A DNA stretch of 47,485 nucleotides. Source: Bacteroidota bacterium. Lineage in GTDB: Bacteria > Bacteroidota > Bacteroidia > Bacteroidales > NBLH01. Location of the stretch: NCBI GenBank assembly GCA_025361565.1, contig JANYKN010000020.1, forward strand, positions 1-47,485, written 5' to 3'. Within the stretch, counting starts at the first letter, position 1; each line of letters starts with the position of its first letter. The notes below the pieces were generated by a model. The model made no database searches. It was not told the origin of the DNA and saw nothing but the letters and a program-made list of their open reading frames with translations. A program made the position numbers and the translations under genes. This document shows positions 39,001 through 45,822 of this stretch, piece after piece.

Positions 39001-40305
39001 AATAAAGCTCACATCTTTATTAAAATATCTGGCTGCATTGAAATGGGCAATTGTTTCAACAATCCCATCATCAATATTAAAAGCTGCTTTTATTAAATCT
39101 TCACCATAACCAATTACAGCTGTTCGTTTTATTTTAGGATATTTACCAAATTTTTGAAACTCTTCGCGCATTTGCAATAATCCTTTCTGTGCAGTTTCAA
39201 CAGGGTTTCCTTTACTATTTGCGTAATAACTGTATATTAATTCTTTATGTTTGTTTATTAAGCAAATTTTTGTTGTTGTAGATCCGGAATCAATACCAAG
39301 AAAACATTCAGATGAATCTAGATTTTCAATTGAAATGCGTGGAACATTAAAATCAATCCTCTCTTTTTTCCATAATATAAATTCTTCATCTGAATTAAAA
39401 AGTGGTTTCAACCGATCACTCACAGTAAGTTGATTTTCAGAGATTTTGATTTTAGTAATTAATGCATCAATTGAAATCTGCATGCTGTCTTTCTCAATAA
39501 GAGCAGCTCCAATTGCAGGCAATAATTCGGGATGTTCAGGCTGAATTACATCAGAAGGCTGTAACTTTAAATCTCTGACGAAAGTTTTAATTAACTCTGG
39601 CATGAAGCTAAAAGGACCTCCAATAAACATTACTTTTGGGACAATATCAAATCCCCTTGCCAGTGTATTCATAGCCTGCACGGCAACTGCGTGATATACA
39701 GAAGCCGCTATATCACTTTTACTTATTTTTCTGCTTAACAAATTTTGAACATCTGTTTTTGCAAATACGCCACATCTTGATGCAATTGTAAAAATTTTGG
39801 AATAATTTGCAGCAAGTTCGTTGAATTCATTCAATGGAATATTCATTAACGAAGCCATCTGATCGATAAATGCCCCTGTACCTCCAGCGCAACTTCCATT
39901 CATTCTTATATCGGGCGCTTTGGTGTCGTAGAAAAAGATCATTTTGGAATCTTCGCCACCAATATCGATAAGGGTTTTAATTTCGGGATAAATCAATTTA
40001 ACAACTTGAGCAGCAGCAACAACCTCCTGAATAAAAGGAATACCTGATTTTTCAGAAATTCCGATACCTGCCGAACCGGTTATTCGTAATTTAATTGAAA
40101 TATTTCCAAATTCTTTTTTAACTTCCTCAAGTAAGGAGGTAATAGTTTGATGAATCCTGGTATTGTGTCTGGCATATTTCGAAAACACCAGTTTGTTTTT
40201 TTTATCAAGAATTGCTATTTTAGCTGTAGTTGAGCCTACATCAATACCTGCAAAATAAAAGTCTTCCTGAAATTTTGTAGTGTTAGTCAATAAAAAGTCA
40301 CTCAT
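36019..40305 (-). CDS. Giant 2-hydroxyacyl-CoA dehydratase activase/dehydratase-like fusion
   Basis: One 1428-residue polypeptide carries two BadF/HgdC-type ASKHA ATPase domains. The first (about 17-275) starts GIDVGSTTAKIAILDKK and has the bridging cluster cysteines C139 and C178. The second (about 325-590) starts GIDSGSTTTKICLINK and has C462 and C501; each pair is 39 residues apart, as in HgdC. Next come a four-Cys site (C625, C628, C632 and a further Cys near 649) and a DUF2229 region, then an HgdB-like region with cysteines in NSFGCGPDA, GGQCRAST and QPFGCIANH. In characterised relatives the activase uses ATP to push an electron onto a dehydratase iron-sulfur cluster. Here donor and acceptor modules share a chain, so a self-contained ATP-driven low-potential electron device is likely. 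Similar long proteins occur in anaerobes; the substrate is not known. It stands alone. Confidence 0.85.
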   Translation of the reverse strand: MSDFLLTNTTKFQEDFYFAGIDVGSTTAKIAILDKKNKLVFSKYARHNTRIHQTITSLLEEVKKEFGNISIKLRITGSAGIGISEKSGIPFIQEVVAAAQVVKLIYPEIKTLIDIGGEDSKMIFFYDTKAPDIRMNGSCAGGTGAFIDQMASLMNIPLNEFNELAANYSKIFTIASRCGVFAKTDVQNLLSRKISKSDIAASVYHAVAVQAMNTLARGFDIVPKVMFIGGPFSFMPELIKTFVRDLKLQPSDVIQPEHPELLPAIGAALIEKDSMQISIDALITKIKISENQLTVSDRLKPLFNSDEEFILWKKERIDFNVPRISIENLDSSECFLGIDSGSTTTKICLINKHKELIYSYYANSKGNPVETAQKGLLQMREEFQKFGKYPKIKRTAVIGYGEDLIKAAFNIDDGIVETIAHFNAARYFNKDVSFIMDIGGQDMKAIFVDNGLVNRIELNESCSAGCGSFIETFGSSLGYKVDEFAQAACKSNAPSNLGTRCTVFMNSKVKQSLRENATVGDIAAGLSVSVIKNALYKVLKLKDISELGNNIVVQGGAFRNQSILRALEIHTGKNVICSDMPEQMGAYGAAIYACDMGIQNGYQTKFKGLENLEFIDKYSTKNVQCKGCENNCQITKFTFWNENDFFSGNKCEKNFFNKGAEENKGFNFFEYKYNLLFKRETKSNPKPILTLGIPRVLNMFENFPFWNTLFNECGINVELSDASTIDLLEKGLGTVMSDSICFPAKIVHGHIFNLSNRKIDRIFYPMVIYEQNEFLNTDNTFNCPLVSSYADVIKSSINPEKNFKIPFDQPIFNFNNQTLLAKACYQYLKQFGVKKDTVNKAIARATLDYKLFKNQIQIKGKEIIAKAKADDRLLVVLSGRPYHIDQLINQKTPNALCELGVDVITEDAVPFLENTIISDLQVITQWTYTNRIYNAAKWVANQTHKVQFIQINSFGCGPDAIVIDENTEILKEKGKVLTVIRVDEITSTGSVRLRLRSMVESLKLMEIKQDLLDKQRLKTPEFKTEDKKRLIIGPYFAYIYSEIIPSLFKISGYQMINLPAPDKKSVKYGLKYANNEICFPATIIVGDVLKALSTGNYKHDEIAVAITQTGGQCRASTYLALIKKGMISAGYTDIPVVSLGTAGKTINPQSGFNIEWKKTLPILFSSILYADSISKMYHAAKARERVKGSAKLLTDKYIAQILPIVEKNKVTEVIDKLKEAVIEFNNLDLKEDNLPAVGIVGEIYIKYSSFGHQFIVDWLIEQEIEVVIPPILDFFIQEFVNYDVNKESNLSKGSWSDFAYYFLEQKADRFIKKFEKVNSNFKYYRPFHKIRHMAKKASEILDLSAQFGEGWLIPAEISTFAEDNINNVISIQPFGCIANHVVSKGVEKRIKDLFPNMNLLFLDFDADTSEVNVLNRLHFMVENVRSYR

Positions 40306-40363
40306 ACTAGGCTAAACTATAGAATTAAAACAATTTAGTTTTTAGGTTTTAAAATAACGATTG

Positions 40364-40371
40364 CAAATATA
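40364..40371 (-). promoter_or_regulatory. Possible -7 element for the activase fusion gene
   Basis: TATATTTG on the minus strand, 59 bases before the ATG at 40305. No TTG at 19-20 bases, so low confidence. Confidence 0.3.
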
Positions 40372-40511
40372 AACAAATTTCATTTCGGATTGTTTTAAAA
40401 ATATGTACCAAATTTGAATACATTCCATCTAAAAACTATTTATCTTTATCAATATAAACAAATTAACTATGTGTTACAATGTACATTATAGATATAATCA
40501 TTAAAGAAAAC

Positions 40512-40542
40512 TTGTCATTATCATAAAAATATTATAAACTTG
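40512..40542 (+). promoter_or_regulatory. Promoter-like sequence for the Cache-HAMP-GAF gene
   Basis: TTG (40512-40514), 20-base spacer, TAAACTTG (40535-40542), one mismatch from TAnnTTTG. Leader about 48 bases. The stretch 40306-40511 holds no gene I can see. Confidence 0.5.
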
Positions 40543-40596
40543 TAAAATTCGGCATTAAATATGCAAAGAAAAATCAGGTTTAATTAGGGATTTACA

Positions 40597-42285
40597 ATGA
40601 AAATAAAAACCAAGCTTCCATTATTTACAAGTATTACGGTTTTATTCTCAATTACTTTTATTGCGGCATTTTCAATTTATAGTTTCAGGACAAGAACCCT
40701 TGAAAACATTGAGAATTACCGGAAGGGAGAGATTGCCCAAATCAAAGAAAACCTTAAGGACATGGTCGATTTATCGTACGATATGATCGCCCAAAGCTAT
40801 GAAAAACAGAGTGCTAAATCAATTGAAGAAACCTATGGCATTTCCTTAAATGAATCTGGAAATGAAAACATTAAAATGCTTGCAGTTAATATTTTAAATA
40901 TAACAGTTGAAAATATTAGGGTATTAAGATATGGAGTTGATGGATACATTTGGATAAATAAAATCGATCCACCCTATGAAGTTGTTATGCATGCAACCAG
41001 GCCAGACATGGAAGGAAAAAGTTGGGTATTTATTATCCCTGGAACCAATATAAATGTTTATGAAGCATTTGCTGACATTTGTAACGAATCCGGCGAAGGC
41101 TTTCTGGAATATTCATTTCCAAAACCAGGGCAGAGTGAACAGCTTCCAAAAATGAGTTATATAAAGCTTTTCAAGCCGTTGGGCTGGGTAATTGGAACAG
41201 GTGTTTATATTGATAATGTTGAAAAAGAAGTTCAAAAGAAAACCGGTGAGCTCGAAAACCAGATAACAACACTGATTTATCTCACTATTATCATTGGAAT
41301 TATTCTTGTAGCAATAGCTTCTGTTATATTATACTACCTGGGATCAAATATTACTTCTGCAATTTCGCAAGTAAGCGATCAATTGTTGGAAATGGCTAAA
41401 GGCCACAGAGTTATGAAATTGGATATTGACCGTAAAGATGAAATTGGTGAAATGAGCCGTTCACTTGATACACTTATTGATGGGGTAAGTTCCTATACAG
41501 AATTTGCTATTCAAATTGGTAAAGGAAATCTTGACGCTCAATTTTCTACCCTTAGCGAAGGCGATGAGCTAGGAAACTCTTTACTTGAGATGAGCCACAG
41601 CTTAAAAAATGCACAAAAAGAAGAAGAAATAAGACAAGCTGAGAATAAACAAAGAAGTTGGGTAAATGAAGGGCAGGCGTTAATTAGTGAAGTAATGCGC
41701 ACTACTGGTGAAGATTTAAAGATTATTTCTCATCGTATAATCAGTACATTAATTCGTTATTTAGATGCCAACCAGGGCGGAATTTTTATATTGAATGACG
41801 ATGATCCTGATGATATTTATATAGAATTAATGGCTTCGTTTGCTTATAACCGGAGTAGATTTCATCAGAAAAAAATTAAATTGGGTGATGGAATTATTGG
41901 AGCTTGTTTTCTTGAAAAAGAAAGCATATTTATGACAAAACTGCCCGAAGATTATATGCAGATAAGATCAGGACTGGGAACAGCTAATCCGAGTTGTTTG
42001 CTTGTTGTTCCGTTAAAGACTGAAAATAGCGTAATTGGTGTTATTGAAGTTGCTTCTTTTAATATGCTTCAAAAACATGAAATTGAATTTATTGAAAAAG
42101 TTTCGGAGAATATTTCGTCAAGTTTATTTACTTCTAAAGCAAATCGAAAAACACAACAACTACTTGAGATGTTCCGTAAACAAGCAGAAGAAAAAGCAGC
42201 TCAGGAAACTGAGATGAGACAAAATCTCGAAGAACTTGAAATACTTCGGAAAAAACTCAAAGAAGAACAACAGTATCAGAATTGA
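40597..42285 (+). CDS. Cache-HAMP-GAF membrane sensor without a transmitter
   Basis: The 562-residue protein has a helix at about 9-28, a periplasmic Cache domain (about 32-215; motifs DGYIWINKIDPPYEVVMHAT, GEGFLEYSFPKPG and the closing GWVIGTGVYID), a second helix (about 222-250), one or two HAMP segments (about 250-350) and a GAF domain (about 365-510, QGGIFILNDDD, KIKLGDGIIGACF, SCLLVVPLKTENSVIGVIEVAS). It ends in a Glu/Lys-rich coiled coil (about 515-562). There is no kinase, cyclase, GGDEF or chemotaxis signalling domain. Similar Bacteroidota proteins carry the same coiled coil, often followed by PAS domains. Small-molecule sensing is likely; the partner is unknown. No obvious cotranscribed gene follows. 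Confidence 0.82.
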   Translation: MKIKTKLPLFTSITVLFSITFIAAFSIYSFRTRTLENIENYRKGEIAQIKENLKDMVDLSYDMIAQSYEKQSAKSIEETYGISLNESGNENIKMLAVNILNITVENIRVLRYGVDGYIWINKIDPPYEVVMHATRPDMEGKSWVFIIPGTNINVYEAFADICNESGEGFLEYSFPKPGQSEQLPKMSYIKLFKPLGWVIGTGVYIDNVEKEVQKKTGELENQITTLIYLTIIIGIILVAIASVILYYLGSNITSAISQVSDQLLEMAKGHRVMKLDIDRKDEIGEMSRSLDTLIDGVSSYTEFAIQIGKGNLDAQFSTLSEGDELGNSLLEMSHSLKNAQKEEEIRQAENKQRSWVNEGQALISEVMRTTGEDLKIISHRIISTLIRYLDANQGGIFILNDDDPDDIYIELMASFAYNRSRFHQKKIKLGDGIIGACFLEKESIFMTKLPEDYMQIRSGLGTANPSCLLVVPLKTENSVIGVIEVASFNMLQKHEIEFIEKVSENISSSLFTSKANRKTQQLLEMFRKQAEEKAAQETEMRQNLEELEILRKKLKEEQQYQN

Positions 42286-42381
42286 TAAAATATATAGTAT
42301 CAGTTTTATAAATACCCTTTTCAATAATACGGCCACTGTCCAAATTTATAATCCACATTATTATTATTCATTAAACTTTTC

Positions 42382-42389
42382 TAACTTTG
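42382..42389 (+). promoter_or_regulatory. Possible promoter of the MacB-type permease gene
   Basis: TAACTTTG fits the -7 element; TTA rather than TTG lies 21 bases upstream (42358-42360). The leader would be only about 10 bases. Confidence 0.4.
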
Positions 42390-42405
42390 GGCAAATTCCA
42401 AAATA

Positions 42406-43656
42406 ATGGCCAGACAAACAGATTTACTAAGAGAAAATTTCAGAATATCACTTGATTCTATTCGTTCAAACTTACTTAGATCAATACTCACTATTCTGAT
42501 AATTGCAATTGGAATTATGGCACTTGTAGGAATATTAACCGCAATTGACGCAATTAAAAATTCCATTAGCTCTGAATTTTTAAGAATGGGAGCCAATACT
42601 TTTTCTATCGAATCAAGAGAAATGCGGATTCATTTTGGAGGAGACAGGCAACGATCAAAAAACTTTAGTCAAATAACTTTTCGTCAAGCCCAGCGATTTA
42701 AAAAAGAATTCAATTTTCCTGTAGCTACAAGTATTGCTGTTTGGGGAACTGGTAATTCTACAGTAAAATATGAGTCAAAAAAAACAGATCCGAATGTTGC
42801 AGTCAAAGGTGTTGATGAAAATTTTTTGCTTACAGGCGGATATGAAATTGATAAAGGCAGAAGTTTTACAGAACAGGAAGTACTTAACAGCAAAAGCCTT
42901 GTAATTATTGGAAGTGAAATTGAAAGTAAACTGTTTGGAAAACAGATAGATCCCGTTAATAAAATTATTACCATTGCCGGTACCAGGTATCGTGTAATTG
43001 GCGTATTGAAATCAAAAGGTACATCCATGGGTTTTAGCGACGACAGGGCTTGTATGCTTCCAGTTACCAACGTCAGGCAATATTTTTCTAGACCCAACAT
43101 GTCTTTTCGGATAAGCGTAATGCCATACGATCCAAAACTCTTGGATATAGCCATTGGTGAGGCCGAAGGACTTTTCCGGATTATCAGGCATTTATCCACT
43201 TCTGATGAAAGTGATTTTAATATTAGTAAAAGCGACAACCTAGCCCAGATGCTGCTTGAAAACCTTAAATATGTTACAGTTGCGGCAACAATTATTGGGA
43301 TTATTACTTTGATCGGTGCAGCTATAGGTTTAATGAATATCATGTTGGTATCGGTAGCAGAAAGAACCCGTGAAATAGGTACACGAAAAGCTATTGGTGC
43401 CAAATCAAGCATCATTAAGCAACAATTTCTTTTTGAAGCCATTCTGATTGGCCAATTTGGAGGAATTTTAGGAATAATTCTGGGCATTTTAATGGGCAAT
43501 CTTGTTGCAGCATCAATAGGTACTTCATTTATTATTCCATGGGTTTGGATTATTGGGGGAGTTATACTTTGCGCAGGCGTAAGCCTTGCATCTGGAATTA
43601 TTCCCGCAATAAAAGCTGCTAAATTGGATCCGATTGAGGCGTTGAGGTATGAATAA
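42406..43656 (+). CDS. MacB/LolC-type ABC permease
   Basis: The 416-residue protein has four membrane helices in the MacB order: one at about 24-46 ([24 protein letters not shown]), a periplasmic MacB_PCD domain (about 47-285), then three helices (about 287-410) with the conserved loop [29 protein letters not shown] and the C-terminal [17 protein letters not shown]. Such permeases work with a MacB/LolD-type ATPase in efflux or lipoprotein release. The only ATPase nearby (43766-44581) is of the SsuB/TauB import type and convergent, so it is not the partner. The partner must be elsewhere. Confidence 0.9.
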   Translation: MARQTDLLRENFRISLDSIRSNLLRSILTILIIAIGIMALVGILTAIDAIKNSISSEFLRMGANTFSIESREMRIHFGGDRQRSKNFSQITFRQAQRFKKEFNFPVATSIAVWGTGNSTVKYESKKTDPNVAVKGVDENFLLTGGYEIDKGRSFTEQEVLNSKSLVIIGSEIESKLFGKQIDPVNKIITIAGTRYRVIGVLKSKGTSMGFSDDRACMLPVTNVRQYFSRPNMSFRISVMPYDPKLLDIAIGEAEGLFRIIRHLSTSDESDFNISKSDNLAQMLLENLKYVTVAATIIGIITLIGAAIGLMNIMLVSVAERTREIGTRKAIGAKSSIIKQQFLFEAILIGQFGGILGIILGILMGNLVAASIGTSFIIPWVWIIGGVILCAGVSLASGIIPAIKAAKLDPIEALRYE

Positions 43657-43715
43657 AAGACGATTTATCTAATATCTTCAATAAATAATTATAAACAGCT
43701 GCAATCAAGACAAGT

Positions 43716-43745
43716 AAAGCATGATCGGGAATAGATCATGCTTTT
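43716..43745. terminator. Bidirectional terminator between two convergent genes
   Basis: AAAGCATGATC (43716-43726) pairs perfectly with GATCATGCTTT (43734-43744) around a seven-base loop. T-rich ends on both strands let it stop the MacB-type gene (ends 43656) and the ABC ATPase gene (ends 43766, minus). Confidence 0.85.
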
Positions 43746-43765
43746 AAATCTTCAAAAAAAAAAAT

Positions 43766-44581
43766 CTAAACATCAAAACTCATCATTTTATCCTCAAGAT
43801 AAAAAACCATATCAGTAAATTTTTGGGTTCTTTTTACTTCTTTGGTTCGGTTAAAAGGTAAATCAACTTTTAAATGTTCAATAATTTGACTTGGCGCTGT
43901 TCCCATAATATAAATATCATCACCTAAATAAACTGCCTCAGAAATATCGTGGGTAACCAACACAATTGTAGGACGAACTTTTTCCCATACCGAAATTAAA
44001 AAGTCTTGCATTTTTAACCTTGTATTGGTATCAAGTGCCCCAAAAGGCTCATCCATCAGAATTATTTCAGGATTAACCAGTAAACTACGTGCAATTGCTA
44101 CCCTTTGCAACTGTCCACCGGATAGAGTAGGGTACTGGGCATATTTTTTTTGATGACCATCGAGTCCTACTACTTTTATCATCTCCATAGCCCTATCATT
44201 TCTTTCTTTTTCGGGAACACCTTTATACTTCAAACCAAGAGCTACATTATCCAAAACGGTCATCCATGGAAAGGAAGAATATTGTTGAAAAACCATTCCC
44301 ATTCTATGATCCGATGAAAGAGCTTTTTCTCTTATAAATATTTCACCTTTTGTAGGTGTCTGTAAACCTGAAAGATATCTTAAAACTGTAGATTTACCAC
44401 AACCAGAAGGGCCTAAAAGTATTACAAACTGTCCCTGGTTAGGTTTATCTTCAATAAGTAAATTAAAATCCTTAATCACGTATGATTTGCCGTTGTCATA
44501 ACTTTGATCTATGTTTCTAAGTTCTAGTATATCAGGCAATTCTGTGTTTGGAAATGTAACCGCGCTTTTTTGATTCATCAT
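43766..44581 (-). CDS. ABC importer ATPase, SsuB/TauB/NrtD type
   Basis: A 271-residue nucleotide-binding subunit. Walker A is GPSGCGKST (K63), the Q-loop Gln lies in VFQQYSSFPW (99-100), the signature is LSGGQLQRVAIARS (153-166), and Walker B is IILMDEP with D177 and E178, followed by the D-loop GALD and an H-loop His in LVTHDISEAVYLGDD. The sequence groups with importers of nitrate, sulfonate and taurine. Its start (44581) directly abuts the permease stop (44582), so they are translated from one message and form one transporter with the binding protein at 45823. Confidence 0.93.
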   Translation of the reverse strand: MMNQKSAVTFPNTELPDILELRNIDQSYDNGKSYVIKDFNLLIEDKPNQGQFVILLGPSGCGKSTVLRYLSGLQTPTKGEIFIREKALSSDHRMGMVFQQYSSFPWMTVLDNVALGLKYKGVPEKERNDRAMEMIKVVGLDGHQKKYAQYPTLSGGQLQRVAIARSLLVNPEIILMDEPFGALDTNTRLKMQDFLISVWEKVRPTIVLVTHDISEAVYLGDDIYIMGTAPSQIIEHLKVDLPFNRTKEVKRTQKFTDMVFYLEDKMMSFDV

Positions 44582-45685
44582 TTATTTAGTTTTCTTTACA
44601 TACTTATAAGGGAAAAGTTGTTTATCTAGCCAACCAAAAATAAGGTCCTGAATAAAACCAATCAAAATAATCAATAATAAAACTGCAAAAACTTTATCTA
44701 AGCGACTAACTCGCTGTGCCTTAAAAATCAATGCTCCCAAACCCCCTTCTTCGGTATTAATAAGTTCGGCAACAATAATATAAGTCCATGATATTGCGGT
44801 TAGTACCCTAATATCGTCAATAATTTTAGAAGTAACACTGGGCCAATATACTCTGCGTATGGTTTGCCAGCTAGTAGCACCAAGGGTAAATGATGTTTGA
44901 AGGTAGATTTCCTCTACTTCATCAATTCTCTGAACCACAACAGGAACAAGAAACACAAATATACCGAAAGCAAGGAATTGAATTTTCATATCCATGTAAA
45001 TGCCAAACCATGCAATAAATAAACCGGTAACAGCAGCAAGGGGCACAAAGCGGATTGCATCAACGTACCTGCTCAATAAACTCCGAAAAAAGGGCACCAA
45101 ACCAATAATAAAACCTACCAGAAGAGACATAATAATAGCTTCAAGATAGCCCCAAACATTCAATTTGATGGAAATCCAGGTATTTAAAACTAAATAATTT
45201 TGAAAATGAAGTTCTTTATATGACAATAGCACAGAAAATGGAGATGGCAAAACAGCCTTGTCAATAAATGATTTTTTCGTTATTGCATCTAATCTGACTC
45301 CTAATGGTAACAAACTATCTTTCTGATCTGCAATAATTTCCTGATTCGGAAAGTTCACAACTTTATTACCAGATTTCTGATCTAAATCAATAGAAGTCTC
45401 TACTTTCTTACCATCAGAATCAGTAAGTTTCAGATTGTATTTACCTGGTTTTAAGTTTTTCAAAAAACCATCTTTGTCGGTCTTAAGATTATAGCCTTCA
45501 GGACCTTTCCACTCAAAAGTATAAGGACTTTTGCCATTATTGGCATTGTATTGGATTTGTAAGGTATTAAATTGATGGGTAATCAACCACCAGATTAGAA
45601 GTAATGAAAAGAATCCTGCGATTTCAATGATCAATGTGGTTTTTTTTGGCAATTCACCGCCAATTTTAAAGAGTTTTTTTATCAT
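44582..45685 (-). CDS. ABC importer permease (SsuC/TauC type) with inserted SprB-like periplasmic domain
   Basis: The 367-residue protein has helix 1 at about 17-38. Normal SsuC-type permeases go on within 10-20 residues to an LPSP motif; here LPSPFSVLLSY is at 146-156, leaving about 105 extra residues. Of these, 41-104 read like a SprB repeat (YNANNGKSPYTFEWKG, then LKNLKPGKYNLKLTDSDGK), a small Ig-like beta-sandwich of Bacteroidota surface proteins. The rest of the insert (105-145) is a linker. The core is normal: about five helices (165-360) and the coupling loop ATSWQTIRRVYWPSVTSKI. No frameshift or second start suggests a chance fusion. By topology, the insert should lie in the periplasm, near the binding protein. 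Its role is unknown. Confidence 0.85.
   Translation of the reverse strand: MIKKLFKIGGELPKKTTLIIEIAGFFSLLLIWWLITHQFNTLQIQYNANNGKSPYTFEWKGPEGYNLKTDKDGFLKNLKPGKYNLKLTDSDGKKVETSIDLDQKSGNKVVNFPNQEIIADQKDSLLPLGVRLDAITKKSFIDKAVLPSPFSVLLSYKELHFQNYLVLNTWISIKLNVWGYLEAIIMSLLVGFIIGLVPFFRSLLSRYVDAIRFVPLAAVTGLFIAWFGIYMDMKIQFLAFGIFVFLVPVVVQRIDEVEEIYLQTSFTLGATSWQTIRRVYWPSVTSKIIDDIRVLTAISWTYIIVAELINTEEGGLGALIFKAQRVSRLDKVFAVLLLIILIGFIQDLIFGWLDKQLFPYKYVKKTK
45374..45565 (-). other. SprB-like insert inside the permease gene
   Basis: Codons 41-104 of the permease. Marks of the repeat are SPYTFEWKG (strand with central Trp), a Gly at the turn, NLKPGKY (the N-L-x-x-G-x-Y core) and LKLTDSDGK (T-D-x-x-G end). The match was judged by eye. 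Confidence 0.6.
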
Positions 45686-45766
45686 CTCAATTTTTGATTA
45701 AATCATTTAATTTCAATAAATTAGCTTACAAATTATTCTGGTAATTAATAGCTAGGGGCCTATCAT

Positions 45767-45809
45767 AAAAAAAAGTTCTGGTTAACAAATATAATAATTA
45801 ACCAGAACT
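45767..45809 (-). terminator. Strong terminator between binding-protein gene and permease gene
   Basis: AGTTCTGGTTAA (45774-45785) and TTAACCAGAACT (45798-45809) form a perfect 12-bp stem. On the minus strand it is followed by eight T. It lies 14 bases past the stop of the 45823-47352 gene and 88 bases before the permease start. I see no convincing promoter between, so read-through may set permease and ATPase levels below the binding-protein level. Confidence 0.88.
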
Positions 45810-45822
45810 AAAATTATAATAA

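Noticed and set aside
42406-44581. MacB-type permease and the adjacent ABC ATPase as one efflux system
   Set aside because: The genes converge on a shared terminator, and the ATPase is of the SsuB/TauB import type and abuts its own permease gene.
45786-45793. TATATTTG on the minus strand as a promoter for the ABC permease
   Set aside because: It lies inside the loop of the terminator and has no TTG at the required distance.
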